Source: a bacterium (GTDB lineage: Bacteria; JACRDZ01; JAJRWM01). From it: a stretch of 5,252 nucleotides of DNA. The first letter of the stretch is position 1, and every line of letters starts with the position of its first letter. Below the pieces are notes generated by a model that did not search any database, had not been told where the DNA came from, and was given only the letters and a program-made list of their open reading frames with translations. The stretch lies in the NCBI GenBank assembly GCA_024276815.1, contig JAJRWM010000040.1, positions 1 through 5,252 on the forward strand. The letters run 5' to 3'. A program made the translations under genes and the position numbers. Below, piece after piece: positions 1 through 4,799 of the stretch.

Positions 1-104
1 CAGGCGAACCTGAGGAGAAGCTCTTTCCCGAAAAAAAACGCTCCCCTCATCCTCGTAAACGCTTTAGTTGTTTTATGATAAGTTGTGCCCGCTTGAAACG
101 CGCT

Positions 105-827
105 CTAATTGCCAAAACCTTTTAATTCACTTTCCTTGATCTCTTTTTTTAGCGTTACGATTTCATCACTTACTTTACCAAGCTGAGCTTCAAGACGCCC
201 TAACTCCTTTTCCAGGATTTTCAGACGGGCCTTTTTTTGGCGCAACTCATTAAATTTGACCGCCAGCGGGCCAAAATCCCATTCCAGCGAAACAGCAAAA
301 GTGACAAAGGTGTAACGACAGTGCGTTAAGCTTAACTTTACCCGTCCCAGGGGCTCTTTCAGTTTCGGGAAATGGAGCGATAAACCAATCTCCTCTCCCG
401 GGGGCAGGATGAAATCCTTCTTGATTGGCCGGGCGTCCAAAGCGTAGAAGGAAGCGGGCAGGAATTGTTCTCCAAGATCGTTTGCCAAGATCATATTACT
501 GAAAGACAGTTCAATGTCTGAAGCGCCGGTATTCTCCAGCCAGAGAAAGATAACAGTCTGCTTCCTGACCAGGTTCAGCATGTTGTTGCGACTGTTTTCC
601 GAGTAACGCGGGTGAGCGGCGATTAGTTCAGGTGAATTAAGTCTCGCTTTGACGACCAGGAATTTACCAACTTCGGTCTCTCTTTCCCACTTTATCAGCA
701 GATCATCAAAGGAAATTTTCGCGGTTTCTTTTTCCCGCGTGTCGCTATAAACAGTCAGAGTGAGCAGGGCTAATGTCGCCATCAGCAAACAGGCGCTAAT
801 AAACATTACTCTTTTATGACAACGCAT
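105..827 (-). CDS. Membrane-anchored extracytoplasmic protein with C-terminal coiled coil, function unknown
   Basis: I do not recognise the family. I start it at the ATG at 827 (240 aa), because a GGGAG Shine-Dalgarno lies at 833-837, 5 nt upstream. The ATG at 839 overlaps that site and has none of its own. The N-terminus has basic residues (R2, H4, K5, R6) and then a hydrophobic segment at about 7-26. With no clear signal-peptidase or lipobox site, this fits a signal anchor with the rest outside the membrane. Residues ~85-185 alternate short hydrophobic strands with turns (…FLWLENTG…, LPPGEE), which suggests an immunoglobulin-like beta sandwich of the kind seen in DUF4352-type domains; this is inference only. 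Residues ~192-233 are a Leu/Glu/Lys-rich heptad region, a likely coiled coil for oligomerisation. It is divergent from the DUF2062 gene and has no same-strand partner in view. The gene is confident, the function open. Confidence 0.8.
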   Translation of the reverse strand: MRCHKRVMFISACLLMATLALLTLTVYSDTREKETAKISFDDLLIKWERETEVGKFLVVKARLNSPELIAAHPRYSENSRNNMLNLVRKQTVIFLWLENTGASDIELSFSNMILANDLGEQFLPASFYALDARPIKKDFILPPGEEIGLSLHFPKLKEPLGRVKLSLTHCRYTFVTFAVSLEWDFGPLAVKFNELRQKKARLKILEKELGRLEAQLGKVSDEIVTLKKEIKESELKGFGN

Positions 828-868
828 TATAGCTCCCATGCATGGCAGTATCTTATCATTAAACGGAA

Positions 869-903
869 GAGCCAGGAAGAAAGAAATGGGATGTCTCTGG
901 CTC
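869..903. repeat. Perfect 7-bp inverted repeat (GAGCCAG / CTGGCTC)
   Basis: GAGCCAG at 869-875 and CTGGCTC at 897-903 are exact reverse complements with a 21-nt loop. A G-T pair (876/896) can extend the stem. It lies 40 bp upstream of the minus-strand gene and 220 bp upstream of DUF2062, outside any credible reading frame. It may be the first stem of a transcribed leader or a protein-binding site; no known riboswitch consensus was recognised. Confidence 0.4.
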
Positions 904-912
904 CAGGGAATC

Positions 913-1040
913 CAGTCGCTTTCATCAGGAGTTCCCCCAGAAATTTTGTGGGCAAACCTCTTTGGGTAAAAAGGATGTCCCCAAGGTTTTTCTGCTCCCC
1001 TTATGACTGATCCTAAAGCTATGTTTTACAGTCGCTTTCA
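913..1040 (+). repeat. 12-bp direct repeat CAGTCGCTTTCA, two copies
   Basis: Exact copies lie at 913-924 and 1029-1040, 116 bp apart. Each is followed by a terminator-like hairpin (stems begin at 960 and 1057). A weaker relative, TCGCTTTCC, occurs at 4838-4846, downstream of the hairpin at 4800-4835. The repeat could be a protein site or the remnant of a duplicated intergenic unit. The function is unknown. Confidence 0.4.
960..991 (+). terminator. Intrinsic terminator-like hairpin 1
   Basis: The stem is CTTTGGG (960-966) with CCCAAGG (980-986): 7 pairs including one G-T. The loop is 13 nt, and five T residues (987-991) follow directly. The polarity suits a + strand transcript. No + strand gene lies immediately upstream in this window, so it would end an unannotated RNA or readthrough from the left. 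Confidence 0.4.
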
Positions 1041-1056
1041 GCTGACCGCCTCGTTT

Positions 1057-1081
1057 TTTGGGGGAAAACTCCAAAGTTTTT
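1057..1081 (+). terminator. Intrinsic terminator-like hairpin 2
   Basis: The stem is TTTGGGG (1057-1063) with CTCCAAA (1069-1075): 7 pairs including one G-T. The loop is GAAAA, and after one G five T residues follow (1077-1081). This is the better of the two terminator candidates in this intergenic region. It lies just 5' of the -10 element assigned to the DUF2062 gene, so it could insulate that gene from upstream + strand transcription. Confidence 0.5.
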
Positions 1082-1105
1082 GAGGCTTGACAAGTATTGT
1101 ATAAT
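1078..1105 (+). promoter_or_regulatory. Probable promoter for the DUF2062 gene
   Basis: A perfect TATAAT lies at 1100-1105. The correctly spaced -35 is only a poor TTTTGA at 1078-1083 (16-bp spacer). A perfect TTGACA is present at 1087-1092 but only 7 bp from the -10, which is too close to act with it. Transcription would start near 1112, leaving a leader of about 14 nt before the ATG at 1126. Confidence 0.45.
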
Positions 1106-1144
1106 GTTCATTAAGGTTTTTAATCATGAGACGTTCATTAAGGT
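1106..1144 (+). repeat. 12-bp direct repeat GTTCATTAAGGT bracketing the DUF2062 start codon
   Basis: Identical copies lie at 1106-1117 and 1133-1144, with a 27-bp period. The first covers the likely transcription start and supplies the TTAAGG ribosome binding site. The second lies within codons 3-7 of the gene. A period of two to three helical turns around the start would suit an operator for a dimeric repressor, or it may be a small duplication. Confidence 0.45.
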
Positions 1145-1602
1145 ACTATTGGTTAAAATTTCTCAGGATGCAGGACACCCCGCACCGCATCGCTCTGGGT
1201 ATCGCTATCGGGATGTTTATCAACTTTACCCCCTTTGTCGGCTTCCATACTATCCTCGCCGTACTCTCCTTCTTCCTGTTGCCGGTTAACCGTATCGCCA
1301 CCCTTTCCGCCGTCTGGCTCAACACTCCCTGGACCGTACCGGTTTTGCTGGCCTTGGATTACAAGCTGGGATCCTGGCTGATGGCTTGCCCGGCGACCTG
1401 GACCAATTTCAACTTTACCAGTTTTCAGTCTTTGCTGGAATTCGGCTGCGCCACGTTCATGCCGATGCTGTACGGCGGGATTATTCTGGGATTGCTGGGC
1501 GCTGTTTTGAGTTATGCCTTAAGTCTCAATATCATGCTCTACTGGCGGCGGCAAAGAAAAGCTCATCTGCTCAAGGTTTATAATTCAACAACCCTGCCTT
1601 AA
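1126..1602 (+). CDS. DUF2062 family integral membrane protein
   Basis: This 158-residue protein matches the usual length and layout of DUF2062 (COG3216) proteins. It has a basic N-terminus (MRRSLRYYWLKFLR), then a helix with the family-typical pattern IALGIAIGMFINFTPFVGFHT (about residues 22-42), a second hydrophobic stretch (~43-57), and the N-P-W-T-V-P segment (~66-72) before a further membrane helix. The last long hydrophobic segment (~116-138) is followed by a basic tail. It is predicted to lie in the cytoplasmic membrane; the molecular role of the family is not established. The ATG at 1126 has AAGG at 1113-1116, 9 nt upstream. The next in-frame ATG (1168) would remove conserved residues. 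Its stop overlaps by 4 nt the stop of the convergent mgtC-like gene. Confidence 0.88.
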   Translation: MRRSLRYYWLKFLRMQDTPHRIALGIAIGMFINFTPFVGFHTILAVLSFFLLPVNRIATLSAVWLNTPWTVPVLLALDYKLGSWLMACPATWTNFNFTSFQSLLEFGCATFMPMLYGGIILGLLGAVLSYALSLNIMLYWRRQRKAHLLKVYNSTTLP

Positions 1603-2054
1603 TTCGTCAGACGCCCCAAGCTGTGCAAGACTAAAAACGTGGTGATCGTCAGGTAGACCGCTTCAATATAATAGCCGGTCGCTACCGTGATACCAATGGC
1701 CGCCGTTACCCAGATGGTGGCCGCGGTAGTCAGGCCGGCGACTTTATCGCCGGTGCGGATCACCGTGCCGGCGCCGATAAAGCTGATGCCGACGACAATC
1801 TGTCCGAGTACCCGGCTGGGATCGAAATCCGTGCGCCCGGAGAATAGCGACGGCATGATCATTGCCATCTGCATGTAAGTGCAGGCGCCGATGGTGACCA
1901 GGATGTGCGTGCGTAACCCGGCCGGTTTTTTCCTGATACCTCTTTCATAACCCACGATACCGCCAAGAATTATCGAGACAACGCTTTTCACTAAAAAATC
2001 AAGCTTGAGAGCCTGGTATAAAAAATGATACTGCCGCCAATCTATCATATACAT
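1599..2054 (-). CDS. MgtC/SapB family membrane protein (short form)
   Basis: This 151-residue protein carries the hallmark MgtC/SapB N-terminal membrane domain: G-Y-E-R-G-x-x-K-K-P-A-G-L-R-T-H (about 35-50), then LVTIGA, the R-V-x-G-Q-I-V-x-G-I-x-F-I-G-A-G block (81-96), and GLTTAATIWVTAAIG (107-121). Four to five helices are expected in the cytoplasmic membrane. The soluble C-terminal ACT-like domain of Salmonella MgtC is absent, so the SapB-like short type is the better comparison. Family members are linked to growth in low magnesium and, in pathogens, to F-type ATPase inhibition; which applies here is unknown. The ATG at 2054 has no convincing Shine-Dalgarno, nor does the ATG at 2048. In-frame extension stops at TAA 2082-2084. 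A 189-nt hairpin-rich region precedes it on the same strand. Confidence 0.9.
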   Translation of the reverse strand: MYMIDWRQYHFLYQALKLDFLVKSVVSIILGGIVGYERGIRKKPAGLRTHILVTIGACTYMQMAMIMPSLFSGRTDFDPSRVLGQIVVGISFIGAGTVIRTGDKVAGLTTAATIWVTAAIGITVATGYYIEAVYLTITTFLVLHSLGRLTN

Positions 2055-2243
2055 AATACATCGGCAGGTTTGCTTGCTGGTTTAATCTAAACTCAGGACT
2101 TCGTCCTGCTTTACAAGCGTACCGCTTGACCATGTTTCGCTATTGCGTCTTTCAATTACGCTCGCGAACAGTTGCTCGCTTGAGTATTACCTGAGACATA
2201 GCCGAGTACTTTTACGAGGCGGAATCAAAAGTCGCGAAGCGAG
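2055..2243 (-). promoter_or_regulatory. Hairpin-rich intergenic region, candidate structured leader of the mgtC-like gene
   Basis: Between ubiA and mgtC (both minus strand) lie several short perfect inverted repeats. CAGGAC/GTCCTG (2094-2099 and 2103-2108) has a 3-nt loop. CAAGCG/CGCTTG (2114-2119 and 2123-2128) also has a 3-nt loop. CTCGCGA pairs with TCGC-TT-GAG at 2161-2184, with a 2-nt bulge. TCGC/GCGA (2232-2235 and 2239-2242) again has a 3-nt loop. The first two stand in tandem about 40-75 nt upstream of the mgtC start, where an attenuator or ligand-sensing leader would be expected. No consensus M-box or other known riboswitch was recognised. A mobile palindromic intergenic repeat is the main alternative. 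Confidence 0.4.
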
Positions 2244-3131
2244 CTAAAACAAGCCCACCGGCTTGCGGAGATAGAGGATAACGCCGACCGCCCCAATCCA
2301 TAAAAGGATATCCGCTAACAAGGGAAGATCGGTGAACAGCAGCTTCTCGGGACGGCCCCCTTCAGCTTTGCGGTGAATCAGGTAGAGGTAGCGGAATATT
2401 CCGTAAAGCACAAAAGGGACGGTGTAGGGCAGGTTGGTAGTCTTCAGTTCCTTGATGGTGCGGTCGCTCATGGTGTAGAGGGTATAGGCCATGACGGTTG
2501 AAGCCGTGACCACGCTGATCATCTGGTCCAGAAAATAGGCGCTGTATTCTTCGAGGATCTTGCGGTGGTTCTCGGCGGAGGTTTCCAGCAGGATTAATTC
2601 ATGACGGCGTTTGCTTAAAGCCAGGAAGAGGGCCAGCAGGATGGTGCAGATCAGCAGCCAGGGCGAAATTTCCACCTTGATGACCGAAGCCCCGGCTACC
2701 GCCCGAAGCACAAAACCAATCGCGATCACCAAAACGTCGATAATGACCAGATGCTTCAGGTACAGCGTATAGGCGACAAATAAAAGCAGGTAGCTCAAGG
2801 CGATCAGGCCAAAACTTTTCCCCAGCCAGAACGACAAACCAACGCTCAGCACAGCCAGGATCACGACCATCATCCAGGCCGCTCGCGTGGTTACCTTGCC
2901 GGCTGGCAGGGGCCGGAACTTTTTGGTGGGATGATTGCGGTCATTTTCCAGGTCATACAGATCGTTAAAGATATAGACGCTGCTCGATAGTAAACAAAAC
3001 AGGAAAAAGGCGAAGATGGTGGTGGTTAGCAAACCAACATTTGTTAATTGATGAGAAAAAATGAGACCAGCGAAGAGGATCAGGTTTTTCACCCATTGGC
3101 GGGGGCGTAAAAGTACCAGGTATTTGGTCAT
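2244..3131 (-). CDS. UbiA-family prenyltransferase, probable decaprenyl-phosphate phosphoribosyltransferase
   Basis: This 295-residue polytopic membrane protein is close in length to mycobacterial Rv3806c (UbiA). It would transfer 5-phosphoribose from PRPP to a polyprenyl phosphate. The N-terminus L-L-R-P-R-Q-W-V-K-N (7-16) is typical of this subfamily. The first Asp-rich motif is N56-D57-L-Y-D60-L-E-N-D64, followed by H67-P68-x-K-x-x-R73-P74-L-x-A-G78. The second region is Y-x-L-K-H…D132-V-L-V-I…F-V-L-R143-A-V-A-G. About eight to nine hydrophobic helices alternate with these loops. The ATG at 3131 has AGAAGG at 3137-3142, 5 nt upstream. The open frame continues to an ATG at 3542, but that part is antisense to the cheW start and promoter and lacks family similarity. 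No dprE1/dprE2 or PAP2 phosphatase gene is nearby, so the final product is uncertain; another UbiA-type substrate is possible. Confidence 0.85.
   Translation of the reverse strand: MTKYLVLLRPRQWVKNLILFAGLIFSHQLTNVGLLTTTIFAFFLFCLLSSSVYIFNDLYDLENDRNHPTKKFRPLPAGKVTTRAAWMMVVILAVLSVGLSFWLGKSFGLIALSYLLLFVAYTLYLKHLVIIDVLVIAIGFVLRAVAGASVIKVEISPWLLICTILLALFLALSKRRHELILLETSAENHRKILEEYSAYFLDQMISVVTASTVMAYTLYTMSDRTIKELKTTNLPYTVPFVLYGIFRYLYLIHRKAEGGRPEKLLFTDLPLLADILLWIGAVGVILYLRKPVGLF
2246..2265 (-). terminator. Possible intrinsic terminator overlapping the 3' end of the ubiA-like gene
   Basis: On the minus strand, CAAGCC-GGTG-GGCTTG (2265 to 2250) forms a perfect 6-bp stem with a 4-nt loop, followed directly by four T residues (2249-2246). 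The hairpin is made from the last sense codons (KPVGL), and the T-run contains the Phe codon and the T of the TAG stop. The short U-tract makes it weak. A second small stem (2232-2242) followed by CTTTTG lies just downstream. Confidence 0.35.
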
Positions 3132-3170
3132 CAGCACCTTCTCATTTACTGAAACTTCCTGCTCAATTTG

Positions 3171-3199
3171 TTGACAAAAGGTAAATTTGAAGCTAACAT
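3171..3199 (+). promoter_or_regulatory. Sigma-70/SigA promoter of the cheW operon
   Basis: A perfect -35 TTGACA (3171-3176), a 17-bp spacer and the -10 TAACAT (3194-3199, 4 of 6 matches) lie in the 120-bp divergent region. The expected transcript start near 3206 gives a leader of about 46 nt. No sigma-28 (flagellar) pattern was seen, so expression need not follow the motility regulon. Confidence 0.65.
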
Positions 3200-3251
3200 G
3201 AAATACAGTTAAAGTCAAGCTATCAAGTGAACTCGAAGGTGGAACAAGGAT

Positions 3252-4052
3252 ATGGCGGAAAGACAACTGGTTGGTTTTGTTATCGAAAAAGAAGAATACG
3301 CGATTGACATTCTGCTGGTGCAGGAAATCATCCATAAACAGGAAATTGTCGCTGTGCCCGGCTCGCCTGATTTCATGGAGGGGATCATCAGTATCCGCGG
3401 CAAGATTATCCCGGTGATTGATCTGCGCAAACGATTCGGCTTCCCGCCCCAGGAGGACAGCGACAGTAGCAGAATCATCGTTCTCAACATCCAAGGGAAA
3501 ACCATCGGGATTGTGGTAGATCAAGTCAGCGAGGTTCTGCATTTATCCGAGAACTCGATTTCGCCGCCGCCGCGAATCACCATCAGCAAGAGTAAAGAAT
3601 ATATTGAGGGTATTGGCCAGCTCCAGGATCGCTTGATAATTATCCTGGATATCAAGAATTTGCTTACTTCTTCGGAGTTGAGCCAGCTTGACGGCTCGTT
3701 TGTTCCGGCGCCCGGTTCCGAAGACATTATGGCGGCCAGTGAGGGACCGGCGGAAGAAGTGGAGCCGGCGGCTGAACTGGGGGTGGAAATACCTGAAGCG
3801 GAAGCGAAAAAGTCAAGTCCTGAGGCAACGCAAGTTGAACCTCAGGCGGTGACCGAAAAAGTTGGAAAAGAATCAGTGGTTCCGCCCATTGCTGAAGAAG
3901 CCGGGCCTGGAGCAGTGGGTAAACCGGTGGAGTCTGAAGTGGTGGCGGAGCAGCCGGTCAAGCGGAAAAGAGGGCGCCCCCGGAAGATACGCACCGAAGA
4001 GGAGTTGAACAAACCGAAACGTCCCCGGGGGCGGCCCAGAAAAAACAAATAA
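3252..4052 (+). CDS. CheW-domain protein with a C-terminal tail carrying two AT-hook motifs
   Basis: Residues ~4-143 are a complete CheW domain: EEYAIDILLVQEII (14-27), the signature F-M-E-G-I-I-x-I-R49-G50-K-I-I-P-V-I-D-L-R-K-R-F-G (41-63), G-K-x-I-G-I-V-V-D-x-V-x-E-V (82-95), and Y-I-E-G-I-G…L-I-I-I-L-D-I-x-x-L-L (117-138). CheW couples receptors to the kinase CheA. Typical CheW proteins end soon after this point; here about 123 more residues follow. Residues ~144-235 are an acidic Glu/Pro/Ala/Val-rich, probably disordered linker. The end is strongly basic with two AT-hooks: KRKRGRPRK (237-245, core R240-G-R-P243) and RPRGRPRK (257-264, core R259-G-R-P262). AT-hooks bind the minor groove of AT-rich DNA. 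The SD is AAGGTGG at 3236-3242, 9 nt upstream. cheA and receptor genes are absent nearby. DNA binding is inferred from motif identity; RNA or membrane binding by the basic tail is an alternative. Confidence 0.93.
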   Translation: MAERQLVGFVIEKEEYAIDILLVQEIIHKQEIVAVPGSPDFMEGIISIRGKIIPVIDLRKRFGFPPQEDSDSSRIIVLNIQGKTIGIVVDQVSEVLHLSENSISPPPRITISKSKEYIEGIGQLQDRLIIILDIKNLLTSSELSQLDGSFVPAPGSEDIMAASEGPAEEVEPAAELGVEIPEAEAKKSSPEATQVEPQAVTEKVGKESVVPPIAEEAGPGAVGKPVESEVVAEQPVKRKRGRPRKIRTEEELNKPKRPRGRPRKNK

Positions 4053-4070
4053 GCTTCCAGGAGGTGCGTT

Positions 4071-4430
4071 GTGGCGGAAATGGGGAAATGGTGTATTGAT
4101 GAGAGTGAGCTGGAAAACCTAAACCCGATAAAAGTCAGGGACTTGATGATTGATTGCTTTTTCCACGCTCAAAAAGCGACGATTGCCAAGGCGAAAGAGT
4201 TGTTGAAGGCGCCGGGAAGCGATGATGATATTATGAGCAGCATTCAAACGACGATAAGACTGGCTTTTGACGAAGCCGGGGGTGATTTTAATAATCCAAC
4301 CAGGGATAGCCTCGCGAAGGTTGTCGGTATTTTGGCCGCGAAAGCGGCTTTGTGGCATACCCCCCGGGAGATCATTGAGTGTCATCAGGCTGAGATTACC
4401 AAGGCTATCAACCGGCTCCCCTTCGATTAA
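4071..4430 (+). CDS. Conserved-looking 119-residue protein of unknown function, second gene of the cheW operon
   Basis: I cannot name a characterised family. The GTG start at 4071 is chosen because AGGAGG (4059-4064) lies 6 nt upstream; the ATG at 4080 would be 15 nt away. It begins 18 nt after the cheW stop, so the two are almost certainly cotranscribed and perhaps cooperate. The protein looks cytosolic, soluble and mainly helical, with no membrane segment. It has an N-terminal MGKWCIDE segment, a helix rich in charged residues (K-V-R-D-L-M-I-D-C-F-F-x-A-Q-K, ~21-35), an acidic GSDDDI turn (~49-54), a G-G-D-F-x-N-P-T turn (~69-76), and a final amphipathic helix (~97-115). Two Cys (8 and 28) are too far apart for an obvious metal motif; a third (103) and two His do not form one either. 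I have an impression of similar unnamed proteins in Desulfotomaculum-like Clostridia, which needs a search. Confidence 0.82.
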   Translation: MAEMGKWCIDESELENLNPIKVRDLMIDCFFHAQKATIAKAKELLKAPGSDDDIMSSIQTTIRLAFDEAGGDFNNPTRDSLAKVVGILAAKAALWHTPREIIECHQAEITKAINRLPFD

Positions 4431-4510
4431 GCGGCCAAAGCAAGTTACAATTAAGGGGTTCAAAGTTCAGTTCGCCTGTTGTCCCGGATGTTTTTTATTT
4501 ACTGCCTATA

Positions 4511-4539
4511 TTGACTTTTTCGCTGTCAGCATTTAGAAT
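4511..4539 (+). promoter_or_regulatory. Promoter of tRNA-Leu
   Basis: The -35 is TTGACT (4511-4516), the spacer is 17 bp, and the -10 is TAGAAT (4534-4539); each hexamer matches 5 of 6 consensus bases. The predicted start near 4546 lies about 70 nt before the mature tRNA 5' end. The rest of 4431-4615 holds no credible gene. A T-run at 4491-4496 after the cheW operon lacks a convincing preceding stem. Confidence 0.65.
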
Positions 4540-4615
4540 ATGGGGACTGTCGCGCTCGGTGCCTGTTTTTAGCCTGACGGTGAGTTGACGCTCAGACAAG
4601 ATGATCAAATCAACG

Positions 4616-4703
4616 GCCGGGGTGGCGAAATCGGTAGACGCAACGGACTTAAAATCCGTCGGAGCTAGCCTCTGTGCGGGTTCAACTCCCGCCCCCGGCA
4701 CCA
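4616..4703 (+). tRNA. tRNA-Leu (anticodon UAA, reads UUA)
   Basis: The acceptor stem GCCGGGG (4616-4622) pairs fully with CCCCGGC (4693-4699), followed by discriminator A and an encoded CCA (4701-4703). The D stem is GCG/CGC with GG in the loop. The anticodon stem ACGGA/TCCGT (4643-4647 and 4655-4659) encloses CTTAAAA with anticodon TAA at 4650-4652. A long variable arm (4660-4675), typical of class II tRNAs, contains a GAG/CTC stem. The T arm is GCGGG/CCCGC around TTCAACT. The A-73 discriminator and class II shape support leucine. It stands alone, with no other tRNA beside it. Confidence 0.97.
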
Positions 4704-4751
4704 ACTACTTAGCACAGATCAGCTAACAATTCACTTTAATTAAACCACACC

Positions 4752-4771
4752 TCAAGCCTGGGCTGATTTTT
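4752..4771 (+). terminator. Weak terminator candidate after tRNA-Leu
   Basis: TC-(A)-AGC pairs with GCTGA around a CTGG loop (one bulged A), followed by five T residues (4767-4771). It stands about 50 nt after the tRNA 3' end and is the only terminator-like pattern between the tRNA and the next gene. The stem is short, so support is modest. Confidence 0.3.
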
Positions 4772-4799
4772 GACCTTATATTTTGGGGAGGGGGCGTGG

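Noticed and set aside
3-125. Open + strand frame from the window edge (GEPEEKLFPEKK…) that could be the 3' end of an upstream gene
   Set aside because: Only 40 codons, no recognisable motif, and a second frame is also open for 25 codons. It would overlap the 3' end of the minus-strand gene. Possible but not supportable; 1-104 otherwise shows nothing clear.
840-930. S-box or other known riboswitch, suggested by CTTATC and a long stem
   Set aside because: The conserved core elements of SAM-I, T-box, FMN, TPP, lysine and c-di-GMP riboswitches are not present.
816-1010. Plus-strand frame of 64 codons between the divergent genes
   Set aside because: No Shine-Dalgarno, unlikely protein composition, and it runs through the inverted repeat and the first terminator hairpin.
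1087-1105. TTGACA and TATAAT as one promoter
   Set aside because: The spacer is 7 bp, far from the 16-18 bp needed. Only the TATAAT with a weak upstream -35 is kept.
1386-1583. Plus-strand frame inside the DUF2062 gene
   Set aside because: Shadow of the DUF2062 coding region in another frame, with no ribosome site.
3132-3542. N-terminal extension of the ubiA-like frame up to an ATG at 3542
   Set aside because: It is antisense to the CheW start, ribosome site and promoter, and has no family similarity. The ATG at 3131 has a good AGAAGG site and the family-typical N-terminus.
4616-4703. tRNA-Leu as an integration (att) site
   Set aside because: No second copy of the tRNA 3' end, no integrase and no phage gene module in the window.
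4495-4704. Minus-strand frame of 69 codons (MVPGAGVEPAQ…TDFKSVAS)
   Set aside because: This is the familiar spurious translation of the antisense strand of tRNA-Leu, not a gene.
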